Below the pieces are notes generated by a model that was not told where the DNA came from, ran no database searches, and saw nothing but the letters and a program-made list of their open reading frames with translations. From NCBI RefSeq assembly GCF_039652435.2, contig NZ_CP190246.1, positions 3,782,001 through 3,846,000 of the forward strand: a DNA stretch of 64,000 nucleotides, read 5' to 3'. The position numbers and the translations under genes were made by a program. The DNA comes from Niabella insulamsoli. Lineage in GTDB: Bacteria; Bacteroidota; Bacteroidia; Chitinophagales; Chitinophagaceae. Below are positions 34,045 through 42,443 of this stretch, one piece after another (within the stretch, counting starts at the first letter, position 1; the number at the start of each line of letters is the position of its first letter).

Positions 34045-36729
34045 TTATTCCAGTACGGGGCTCAACCATTTTTCTGCTTCTTCCATGCTCATCCCTTTCC
34101 GTTTTGCATAATCTTCCAGTTGATCGCGCCCGATTTTTCCCAGGCCAAAATAATGGCTTTTTGGATGAGCAAAATACCACCCACAAACGGATGCCGGCGG
34201 ATCCATAGCCAGACTTTCCGTCAATGTAATGCCTATATTATCTGTCACTTTCAAAAGGTCGAAGAGTTTGTGCTTTTCTGTATGATCGGGACAGGCGGGA
34301 TATCCGGGCGCCGGGCGGATGCCATCATACTCTTCCCAAATCAGGTCTTTATTTGACAGGTTTTCGTCGCTCGCATAGCCCCAATATTCCTTTCTTGATT
34401 TTTCATGAAGGCACTCGGCAAAGGCTTCTACGAATCGGTCGGCCAACACCTGCACCATAATTTTATTATAATCATCGAAGTCAGCAGCGAAGCGGTCAAT
34501 ATGTTGTTTAGCGCCATGAATGGTAACGGCAAAAGCGCCCATGTAATCGGCCCCCTCGCTTGCCGGCATTACAAAATCTGCTAAAGAAAAATTGAAATGG
34601 CCTGCCGCTTTTTTTGACTGCTGGCGCAGCGATTCGAGTTTTATTTCTTTACCATTATCAACCACGGTTATGGTGTCGGCGCCATTACTGCTGGCTGGCC
34701 AGAAACCGATAACGCCCGCTGCGGTAAACCATTTTTCTTTCACAATTTGGCTGACCATTTTTTCAGCTTCGGCCAAAAGTTTTTTGGCTTCGGCTCCGAA
34801 TTTTTCATCTTCCAACACCTGCGGGTACCGGCCCGGCATTTCCCAGGCAATAAAGAAAGGGCTCCAGTCGATATATTTCGCAATTTCAGCAAGATCAAAG
34901 TCTTTAAACACTTTTACGCCCTCGACAGCAGGCTTCGTCGGCTTATAATTTTCCCAATCAAATTTCTCTTTGTTAGCCACGGCATCGGCATAACTAATAA
35001 GCTCCTTTTTATTTTTGTTGGCAAATTGCTGGCGCAGGGTTTCATATTCGTCCCTGGTTTTTTGAAGAAGGGCTTGCTTTTCTTTCCCCAGCAAAGTGCT
35101 TACCGCGGTCACACTTCTCGAAGCGTCCAAAATATGCATTACACCGTTATCATATTGCGGCGCGATTTTTACCGCCGTGTGCATGCGTGATGTTGTAGCG
35201 CCGCCAATCAAAAGCGGCTGCTTCATGTTACGGCGTTTCATTTCATGCGCTACGTGCACCATCTCGTCGAGCGATGGTGTAATCAATCCACTTAGGCCAA
35301 TAATGTCCGCGTTTTCCTTTTCAGCAGTATCCAGTATTTTATCAGCCGGTACCATCACCCCCATATCGACCACGTCATAACCATTACAACCCAACACCAC
35401 ACCAACGATATTTTTGCCGATATCATGCACATCTCCTTTCACGGTTGCCAACAAAACTTTGCCAGCACCGCCGGCCAACGCAGCAGGATTGACCAGTTTT
35501 TCCTCTTCAATAAAAGGTGTTAGCCATGCTACCGATTTTTTCATGACCCGCGCGCTCTTTACTACCTGGGGAAGGAACATCTTTCCGGCTCCAAACAAAT
35601 CGCCTACAACGTCCATGCCCGCCATCAACGGACCTTCAATCACTTCCAGCGGGCGCGGATACTTTTGCCGTGCTTCTTCTGTGTCATCGTCGATATATTC
35701 CGTAATACCATTTACCAGCGCGTGCTTCAAACGTTCTTCTACAGACGCGCTTCGCCAGGCGTCATTTTTCTTTTCTGTTTTTCCTTCCGATTTTACGGTT
35801 TCAGCAAATGCGATCAGCTTTTCTGTTGCTTCGTTATTTTCATTGTTCCTATTAAGAATAACGTCTTCACAAAGGTTACGCAGTTGTGGTTCAATTTCGT
35901 CGTAAACTGCCAACTGGCCGGCATTTACGATGCCCATATTCATTCCGGCCTTGATTGCATAATATAAAAACACTGCATGCATCGCTTCGCGCACCGGCTC
36001 ATTTCCCCGGAAAGAAAAAGAAAGGTTGCTGACGCCGCCACTGATACCTGCCAGCGGCATTAGTTGCTTAATGCGACGCGTCGCTTCAATAAAATCCACA
36101 CCATAATTATTATGCTCTTCGAGCCCGGTCGCCACGGCAAAAATGTTGGGGTCGAAGATGATATCCTGTCCGCTAAAGCCAAGCTGCTCGGTTAATAGCT
36201 TATAAGCGCGATGGCATATTTCGACCTTCCTGTCTTCGGTATCGGCCTGGCCTTGTTCATCAAAAGCCATCACGATTACCGCTGCGCCGTAATTCTGACA
36301 AGTGATTGCCTGCTCAATAAATTTATCTTCTCCTTCTTTTAAAGAGATAGAATTTACGATACATTTTCCCTGCACGCATTTTAAACCTGCTTCGATGATT
36401 TCAAATTTCGAGGAATCGATCATCAAAGGCACTTTACAAATATCCGGTTCGCTTTGGAGCAAATTGACAAAAGTCGTCATCGCCTGCACACCGTCGAGCA
36501 AGGCGTCATCCATGTTGATATCGATCACCTGTGCGCCGTTCTCTACCTGTTGCCGCGCCACACTCAGCGCTTCCTCATATTTGTTCTCACGGATAAGCCG
36601 CGCGAATTTTTTTGAGCCGGTTACATTGGTTCTTTCCCCAATATTAATAAAGTTTGTTTCGGGCCTTACTACCAAGGGTTCGAGACCTGAAAGGCGCAGG
36701 TAAGGTTTTATATGAATTTGTTCAGACAT
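34045..36729 (-). CDS. metH: Methionine synthase, folate-, B12-binding and reactivation modules
   Basis: 894 residues corresponding to the C-terminal three-quarters of cobalamin-dependent methionine synthase, which transfers methyl from 5-methyl-THF to homocysteine. Domain order: pterin-binding barrel (about 20-290: NFINIGERTNVTGSKKF), cobalamin cap and B12-binding domain (GDVHDIGKNIVGVV with the cobalt-ligand His, and SGLITPSLDEM, LIGGATTSRMHT), and the SAM-dependent reactivation domain at the C-terminus (SRKEYWGYASDENL, GIRPAPGYPACPDHTEK). The homocysteine module is encoded separately just upstream, 60 bases away. Together the two genes make a complete enzyme. Start ATG 36729 (MSEQIHIKPYLRLSG). 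Confidence 0.97.
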   Translation of the reverse strand: MSEQIHIKPYLRLSGLEPLVVRPETNFINIGERTNVTGSKKFARLIRENKYEEALSVARQQVENGAQVIDINMDDALLDGVQAMTTFVNLLQSEPDICKVPLMIDSSKFEIIEAGLKCVQGKCIVNSISLKEGEDKFIEQAITCQNYGAAVIVMAFDEQGQADTEDRKVEICHRAYKLLTEQLGFSGQDIIFDPNIFAVATGLEEHNNYGVDFIEATRRIKQLMPLAGISGGVSNLSFSFRGNEPVREAMHAVFLYYAIKAGMNMGIVNAGQLAVYDEIEPQLRNLCEDVILNRNNENNEATEKLIAFAETVKSEGKTEKKNDAWRSASVEERLKHALVNGITEYIDDDTEEARQKYPRPLEVIEGPLMAGMDVVGDLFGAGKMFLPQVVKSARVMKKSVAWLTPFIEEEKLVNPAALAGGAGKVLLATVKGDVHDIGKNIVGVVLGCNGYDVVDMGVMVPADKILDTAEKENADIIGLSGLITPSLDEMVHVAHEMKRRNMKQPLLIGGATTSRMHTAVKIAPQYDNGVMHILDASRSVTAVSTLLGKEKQALLQKTRDEYETLRQQFANKNKKELISYADAVANKEKFDWENYKPTKPAVEGVKVFKDFDLAEIAKYIDWSPFFIAWEMPGRYPQVLEDEKFGAEAKKLLAEAEKMVSQIVKEKWFTAAGVIGFWPASSNGADTITVVDNGKEIKLESLRQQSKKAAGHFNFSLADFVMPASEGADYMGAFAVTIHGAKQHIDRFAADFDDYNKIMVQVLADRFVEAFAECLHEKSRKEYWGYASDENLSNKDLIWEEYDGIRPAPGYPACPDHTEKHKLFDLLKVTDNIGITLTESLAMDPPASVCGWYFAHPKSHYFGLGKIGRDQLEDYAKRKGMSMEEAEKWLSPVLE

Positions 36730-36789
36730 TTTTAGAGTTTGATCTTGGAACAGAAAAGATGGTGCAACAACTGTTGAAAGCGTGTTTTA

Positions 36790-37833
36790 TCAGCTCAGCG
36801 CTTCTTCTACTAAGGGTAGACTTCTTGGCTTCAGGCTTTTTACGGCATTGGCAATTTCGCGTATATGATCCGGCGTGGTGCCACAGCAACCGCCTACAAT
36901 ATTAACAAAGCCCTGTTGGGCCCAGTCGTCCAAAAAGGCGGCGGTTTCTTCAGGCTGTTCGTCGTATTCGCCCATCGCATTGGGTAGTCCTGCATTGGGA
37001 TAGGCGGAGACATAACAGGAACAAATTTGTGATAGCTCTTCCACATGCGCCCTCATGTCTTTAGCCCCGAGCGCACAGTTTAGGCCGATACTCAAAGGAT
37101 TGGCATGCGCCACAGAAATATAAAAAGCTTCCAGCGTTTGTCCGCTCAAAGTGCGCCCCGAAGCATCGGTGATGGTGCCACTGATCATAATATCGCGCTC
37201 AGTGCCCGCATGTTCCCTGAAATATTTTTTAGCCGCAAAAATGGCAGCCTTCGCATTGAGCGTATCAAAAATGGTTTCAATCAAAAGTATGTCGGCGCCG
37301 GCTTCGATCAGTGCATTGATTTGCTCGGTATACGCTGCAACCACTTCGTCGAAGGTTACGGCGCGATAGCCGGGGTTATTTACGTCGGGTGAAAGGCTCA
37401 GGGTTTTATTGAGCGGGCCAATGGCTCCGGCTACAAATTTTTGGTTACTGATTTCCGCTTTCTGATCCTCTGTTGCTGATAGCTCGTTGACAAATTCATC
37501 GATAGCCTCTCGCGCACATTTGACGGAAGCGACATTTAGCTCATGCGCCAGCGACTGCATGTCATAGTCTGCCTGTGCGATGGAAGTGCTGCTAAAAGTG
37601 TTGGTTTCAAGAATGTCGGAACCGGCGAGGAGATATTCTTTATGGATGGCTTTAATGATTTCCGGCCGGGTAATACTTAAAAGATCGTTATTACCTTTTA
37701 CGTCGGTGTGCCAGTCTTTAAAGCGATCGCCCCGGTAATCTGCTTCAGTAAGTTTGTAGCGCTGTATCATGGTGCCCATTGCCCCATCCAATACCAAAAT
37801 GCGCTTGTTCAATAAATTTCTTATTGCGCTCAT
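36790..37833 (-). CDS. Methionine synthase homocysteine-binding module (split MetH)
   Basis: 347 residues forming the homocysteine S-methyltransferase barrel that is the N-terminal module of MetH. The N-terminus (ILVLDGAMGTMIQRYKL) and the zinc-binding cysteines are intact: one in IGLNCALGA and the adjacent pair in NIVGGCCGTTPDHI. It is separated from the remaining modules by a stop and 60 bases, with no frame continuity, so it is a true gene split rather than a frameshift. Its leader of about 125 bases contains a long hairpin. Start ATG 37833 (MSAIRNLLNKR). Confidence 0.96.
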   Translation of the reverse strand: MSAIRNLLNKRILVLDGAMGTMIQRYKLTEADYRGDRFKDWHTDVKGNNDLLSITRPEIIKAIHKEYLLAGSDILETNTFSSTSIAQADYDMQSLAHELNVASVKCAREAIDEFVNELSATEDQKAEISNQKFVAGAIGPLNKTLSLSPDVNNPGYRAVTFDEVVAAYTEQINALIEAGADILLIETIFDTLNAKAAIFAAKKYFREHAGTERDIMISGTITDASGRTLSGQTLEAFYISVAHANPLSIGLNCALGAKDMRAHVEELSQICSCYVSAYPNAGLPNAMGEYDEQPEETAAFLDDWAQQGFVNIVGGCCGTTPDHIREIANAVKSLKPRSLPLVEEALS

Positions 37834-37876
37834 CGTAACAATTTAAAATTAAAAAATATTGCTACTAAACTATATG

Positions 37877-37911
37877 TAAACGTGGGAACCGGGGGATTTT
37901 CCTTACGTTTA
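37877..37911 (-). other. Hairpin in the 5' leader of split metH
   Basis: TAAACGT (37877-37883) and ACGTTTA (37905-37911) are perfect arms. Inside them GGAA (37885-37888) can pair with TTCC (37899-37902) with slight bulging, leaving a G/C-rich loop. It lies 44 bases before the start codon and downstream of a TACATTTG promoter element. It does not match the cobalamin or S-box riboswitch patterns I know. Confidence 0.5.
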
Positions 37912-37965
37912 TTAGTTCAATTTAATTACGCAGGTTGAACAATAAACAAATCCGCCTGCGGAGCG

Positions 37966-37973
37966 CAAATGTA
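37966..37973 (-). promoter_or_regulatory. Putative promoter -7 element of split metH
   Basis: TACATTTG on the minus strand matches TAnnTTTG, 133 bases before the ATG at 37833. The -33 position has no clean TTTG, so this is a weaker call. Confidence 0.45.
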
Positions 37974-38061
37974 CAATTTTTTACAGTTAGCATGAAAAAA
38001 CAGGCGCTGAATAGTTCAACACCTGCCCCAATCTTTAAACTGATTGTCCTCAAATATCCGC

Positions 38062-41025
38062 TTAGCGCGATCTTCTTCCTACTTCAGTGCGGCCACGCTC
38101 TGAGCCACCTTCCCGCGATGAGCGGCGATCAACGCGCTTTTCAGTCTCCGCGCGGCGCTCTTTTCGATCTTCCCGGCTTTCGCTGCTACGGCTGCTTCTC
38201 GACGAGCGGCCGCCAAACATGCGCGGGTAGTAGGAAAACGTGACCATAAAAAACTGCTCCAGTCCGTTGGTTACAGTCGTACTCAGGTTATTGATGCTGG
38301 CGTTGGTGGAGATATTTTTATTCTGCTTCAGGATGTCCATAGCCGACAGTTTCACTTCGGCCTGCTTACTTTGCAAAAAGCGGTAGGTTGCAAAAGCATT
38401 CCATAAAGTGGAAGTTTGCCCCGTCGTATTGTTCGTTACATAATTGAGCGTGTTGCTGATGGTGAGATTGCGTATCGGGTTAATATTCAAATTGCCTTGT
38501 GTGACGTAGTTGATCGCCTTAAAGGATTTCAGGTTGGCGCCGCTCTGTGCGCTACTGCTGGATTGAATATTTTGTGATAACTGAACTGTTCCTATATCTC
38601 CCAATGTGTAAAACACGTTGAGCCTGTTGTTCACATTGTTGGCACGCGAAATTGTAAATACCCCATCCACATAGTTGGGGGAAGTCGTGTTGGCATAGCC
38701 CACCGAATAGTTGAACTGCAGCACTTTGTTATTCTTCATTTTAAAGGAAGTGCCCAGGCGGAAATTGGCATTATAAACCCGGCGGCCGTCCATGTTGATC
38801 AGGTAAGTGGTGCGCCTTCCGTTTGCTTTATCAAAAAAACTGCTATCTACGATGGCGTCGTTTACATCGCTGACGCTTCCCGAAAGATTCACATTATAGT
38901 CTGCTTTTTTTGACGACTGCTCGCGACGGTAATTGAAATTAAAGCTAAGCGCATTGGTAACAGATGGCTGCAGATTGGGATTGCCAAGATTAATATTGTA
39001 AACATTTTCACTGGTGTCTACAATCGGCCTCAATTGATTGATGGTAGGAATGGAGGAAGCCGAATTGCCGGACAGGTTCATTTCTATCGTATAAAAATTA
39101 TATCGTTCGTAGTGATAACTGACAGCTGCGGCCGGCGTAAAAAAGTTAAACGACCGGTCGAGATTGCGGTAATCGAAATTAGATTCATTTTGCTCGCGGA
39201 TCAATTGCCCCTGCACATTTGCATTGATATTGATATAGCGGTTAAACCGGTCCGACAAGCGCCTGGAAAAGTTTTTAGAAAAACGCAATGATGGCCGGTC
39301 AACAATCCGTGTCACACGATTCGTGTTGGTGAGCGAGTCATTTACAAGATATTGCCCCGTAAGCGAATCATAGTCGCTTACGCCTTCATCGGCATCCGAC
39401 TTAGAAAGGCTCACGTTGTTAGCCAATACCATGTTAATGTTCCAAAGATTAAAATTGCCAAACAATAAACGTTTCAACGCATTGTAGTTCATGCCCAGGC
39501 TGGTGTTGAAATTATGAGAGCTGTTGTTATTGCGGCGGTTATAATAATCATTATCGGTAGCATCTTCATAAGAAATAAAATCGGTAATGCTCGTGCTTTC
39601 ATTTTCGCTTTGGTCATAGCTAAGGTTATAATTAATGCCAAAGCTTTTCAGGTTGCGGTCGTCAGCGTCTTTGTTGCGGAAGGAAGTAGAAAAGTCTAAT
39701 CCATTGTTGGTTCCGCGCGAATTGGTGGTTCTGGAACTTTCACTCAGCAGGTCGCCGGCTTCGTTTGCTTTAGTCGAAAAACTGCCCGAAGACCTGGTAT
39801 TGTCGCCCGCTTTAAAATTTGCATTCACCGAAAAATCTTTATCCTGATCGCGTTTGTTGTAATTAATTCCTGCATTGTGCGCGTTATTCACCGTATTAGT
39901 TTCCTGGTTTGAGTTTTGCAGAAAAACCGTTCCGGAGGCGCTGTTTCTTGCATCCGTCTGCGATTGCAGAAAGTTGTTCGTGTTTCTGAAATCGTAATTG
40001 GCTCTTAGCTGATTATTGAGGCGGCTACTATTTTGCTCAGAGAAATCGTATTGCACGAAACCTCCGCCGAAGATCACTTTGCTGATGCCGTCTGCGCCGA
40101 GATTGGCTACGTATTGATTGTTGGGATTATAATTGCGATAAGAGCTTTGCCGAAGCATTTCTGACAAGCCGGCCGACTTGTTGATATTATTGGTGCTGAA
40201 AGCTGCGCCGCCTCTCATTTTCTTATTAAATGCCATGCCGGCGCCATCCACTTCGTAGCGATCGTTGGTACCAACGCCCGCGCCGACTTTACCAAAATAG
40301 CCAAACTTTCTTTCCGCCCGGAGTTTAATATTCATGGTGAGCAAAGAGTCAGTAGGGTTTTCATCCACATTATCTTTGGTATAGTCTTCTTCGCGGTACA
40401 CCTGGATTTTTTCAATCGCATTTTTCGGAAGGTTCTGAGTGGCTAAAGTCGGGTCGCTTCCAAAAAACGGCTTGCCATCCACATATAAATTATTAACCGT
40501 TTTACCGTTTACAGTAATGGTACCGTCACCCCACATTGTTACGCCGGGAACGCGCCGCAGCATGTCTTCCACAACAGCGTTCGAATCTAACTTAAAAGCA
40601 GCCGGATTGATTTCCAGCGTGTCGCCATTCATCGTTATAGGCACTACAGCTTTTATCACCACCTCATCCATCATCCCCTGGCTTTTGGGCAGCATCACAT
40701 TGCGAAAATTAAAAACGCGGTTGGCTGTATCCAGCGTTACATTTCTTGTATAAGGGCTATACCCGGTGAACGAAAAATTCACATACACCGGCATGAAAAA
40801 AGGTATATCGGTGAGATTAAACGCGCCGTCTTCCCCGGTAATTTGATAAGTAAGTAAGGACGAATCTGCTTTCTTATAAACTGTAATCGTCACCGATTGA
40901 AGGGCATAGTCGTCGGCCGAGTCCTTTACAAAACCGGTGATCGTACCCAATTGCGAAGAATCTTTCTGAGCCCATACTAACGACGGTAGCGCTACCATTA
41001 AAACAATCCATAAACTCCGCATCAT
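38062..41025 (-). CDS. Outer-membrane beta-barrel protein (TonB-dependent-like) with Arg-rich C-terminal tail
   Basis: Outer-membrane protein of 987 residues. Order: signal peptide (MMRSLWIVLMVALPSLVWA), carboxypeptidase-regulatory-like domain (about 28-110), plug-like domain (about 120-230: VEDMLRRVPGVTMWGDGTITVNGKTVNNLYVDGKPFFGSDP), then a large outer-membrane beta-barrel (OMP_b-brl_3 type). The barrel ends at about residue 937 with VTFSYYPRMF. A 50-residue tail made almost only of Arg, Ser, Glu, Gly and Lys follows (938-987; coding bases about 38065-38214). Barrel proteins normally end in an aromatic residue, so this extension is odd. The ATG overlaps the stop of the propeller gene by 4 bases, suggesting coupled translation. 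Confidence 0.93.
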   Translation of the reverse strand: MMRSLWIVLMVALPSLVWAQKDSSQLGTITGFVKDSADDYALQSVTITVYKKADSSLLTYQITGEDGAFNLTDIPFFMPVYVNFSFTGYSPYTRNVTLDTANRVFNFRNVMLPKSQGMMDEVVIKAVVPITMNGDTLEINPAAFKLDSNAVVEDMLRRVPGVTMWGDGTITVNGKTVNNLYVDGKPFFGSDPTLATQNLPKNAIEKIQVYREEDYTKDNVDENPTDSLLTMNIKLRAERKFGYFGKVGAGVGTNDRYEVDGAGMAFNKKMRGGAAFSTNNINKSAGLSEMLRQSSYRNYNPNNQYVANLGADGISKVIFGGGFVQYDFSEQNSSRLNNQLRANYDFRNTNNFLQSQTDARNSASGTVFLQNSNQETNTVNNAHNAGINYNKRDQDKDFSVNANFKAGDNTRSSGSFSTKANEAGDLLSESSRTTNSRGTNNGLDFSTSFRNKDADDRNLKSFGINYNLSYDQSENESTSITDFISYEDATDNDYYNRRNNNSSHNFNTSLGMNYNALKRLLFGNFNLWNINMVLANNVSLSKSDADEGVSDYDSLTGQYLVNDSLTNTNRVTRIVDRPSLRFSKNFSRRLSDRFNRYININANVQGQLIREQNESNFDYRNLDRSFNFFTPAAAVSYHYERYNFYTIEMNLSGNSASSIPTINQLRPIVDTSENVYNINLGNPNLQPSVTNALSFNFNYRREQSSKKADYNVNLSGSVSDVNDAIVDSSFFDKANGRRTTYLINMDGRRVYNANFRLGTSFKMKNNKVLQFNYSVGYANTTSPNYVDGVFTISRANNVNNRLNVFYTLGDIGTVQLSQNIQSSSSAQSGANLKSFKAINYVTQGNLNINPIRNLTISNTLNYVTNNTTGQTSTLWNAFATYRFLQSKQAEVKLSAMDILKQNKNISTNASINNLSTTVTNGLEQFFMVTFSYYPRMFGGRSSRSSRSSESREDRKERRAETEKRVDRRSSREGGSERGRTEVGRRSR

Positions 41026-42272
41026 CCTATCTTATTTTTTAGTTTTAACTGAACAATAACCGGGTTATCGGCCCTGTTTCCTTTTTCGAAATATCGCTTT
41101 AAAGCCGGGCTGTATTGCGGGTTTCTTCTTTGATTGTATTCTTTATTCTGGAACATGGACGAGGAGGAAATGCTGGTGTATAAATAATCGTCCGTATTAT
41201 ACTGAATAGATCCGGGCAACACGGGCAGGAAGCCGTTGGTACTGTCAGCGCTTATCTTGCTGGTATTGTAGAACCTTCCCGTAGATTCGTCGTACATAAA
41301 ATTTTTCTCGCGCCAGCTTTTGTAATAATCGAGCGTAAAAAACAAATAGTCCTTTGCCTTGCAGACATTGTCCAGCTCCCAAACCAAACTTCCGTTTTGG
41401 TGGCGATACTGGTCGATATCGTTTTGAGACCGGAAAGAAAACGAAAAAAATGATTTAGGAAGCGAAATCTCCATCGGCATAATCAATTTATAAAGCGCTT
41501 TAACACTGTCGGTAGTTAGCTCATAAAAAGTATAATCAAATGGCCTTGTAAACAGCAGCTTGCTTCGATCCGTAATCGGGAAGAATGAAATCTGATCCGG
41601 CTTATAATGGAAAGAGTCTGTTTGCTTGTTATAAGGGAAATAACTTTTAATAGTTTTCTCGCCGTCATAAATATTCAACTCGTATGCGGTGCGGTCTTCA
41701 AATTTCCTATTGGCATAGATATAGCTGTAGGCCCATAAATTTTTAGTAAAGATGGTGGGCGATATCAGCGAAAGGCTGAAATCTTTTACACGCTGAATTT
41801 TTTCCTTTTGTATATCAGAAAGATCATAATAAGCAGACCAGGTAAACCGCGCGAAAGATTTATTGGTAGGGTCTTCCATCATCTTTTCAATTTCCGCGGG
41901 AGAAAAACTGAAATTTTTATTACTTCCCGAAATGAAAAGCGCGTTCCGGTTTCTATCCAGCTGAATGGACTTGATAGTGCAGTTAGGTGGCCGATATTTT
42001 TTTACAAACTTTCCTGTTTTGTCAAAAAAATAAATGAAGTTGGTATCAGCATCCCAGATAATAAAATATTTATCCGAAACAATCAAAGTCCTGATCCGGC
42101 CAAAGAGGCTTTTCTTTGTTGTCTCCAGCGGAATATAAACGACCTCTTCAAAAACTTTTGAAACGCTCGACCCCGAAGCAAATCCCGGCTGAAAGTACAA
42201 GTCTTTTGGTGTACCCTGCCCCGATGCTCCGCAATACCATAAAAAGCAAAAAATCGTCAACCATTTTCTCAT
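41022..42272 (-). CDS. 6-bladed beta-propeller family exported protein
   Basis: Exported protein of 416 residues. A signal peptide (MRKWLTIFCFLWYCGASG) is followed by the 6-bladed beta-propeller family fold common in Bacteroidota, with repeated strands such as VVYIPLETTKKSLFGRIRTLIVSDKYFIIWD and FIYFFDKTGKFVKKY. No catalytic motif is seen; such proteins are thought to bind a ligand. The stop overlaps the start of the outer-membrane barrel gene (ATGA at 41022-41025), so the pair probably works together at the cell envelope. Start ATG 42272. The 171 bases upstream show no consensus promoter pair. Confidence 0.88.
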   Translation of the reverse strand: MRKWLTIFCFLWYCGASGQGTPKDLYFQPGFASGSSVSKVFEEVVYIPLETTKKSLFGRIRTLIVSDKYFIIWDADTNFIYFFDKTGKFVKKYRPPNCTIKSIQLDRNRNALFISGSNKNFSFSPAEIEKMMEDPTNKSFARFTWSAYYDLSDIQKEKIQRVKDFSLSLISPTIFTKNLWAYSYIYANRKFEDRTAYELNIYDGEKTIKSYFPYNKQTDSFHYKPDQISFFPITDRSKLLFTRPFDYTFYELTTDSVKALYKLIMPMEISLPKSFFSFSFRSQNDIDQYRHQNGSLVWELDNVCKAKDYLFFTLDYYKSWREKNFMYDESTGRFYNTSKISADSTNGFLPVLPGSIQYNTDDYLYTSISSSSMFQNKEYNQRRNPQYSPALKRYFEKGNRADNPVIVQLKLKNKIG

Positions 42273-42443
42273 ACATGCTTTGACGACTTAAAACGCAATT
42301 TCCTGCAAGAAATAGCAAGAAAATAAATTATAAATACTTGGTTAAACCTTTACCTGTTAAGGATGTCACATTAGGTTATTTGACCGCGCAGCAACGGCAT
42401 TCGTCACTGTTTTTTATCGCTTTTTACGCGGGGTGACGAGCTA

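Noticed and set aside
36730..36789. Frameshift between the two metH genes
   Set aside because: Both genes have intact conserved ends and the 60 bases between encode no conserved residues, so it is a gene split.
37834..38061. Cobalamin or SAM riboswitch upstream of metH
   Set aside because: The conserved B12-box and S-box sequence patterns were looked for and not found; only a hairpin of unknown type is present.
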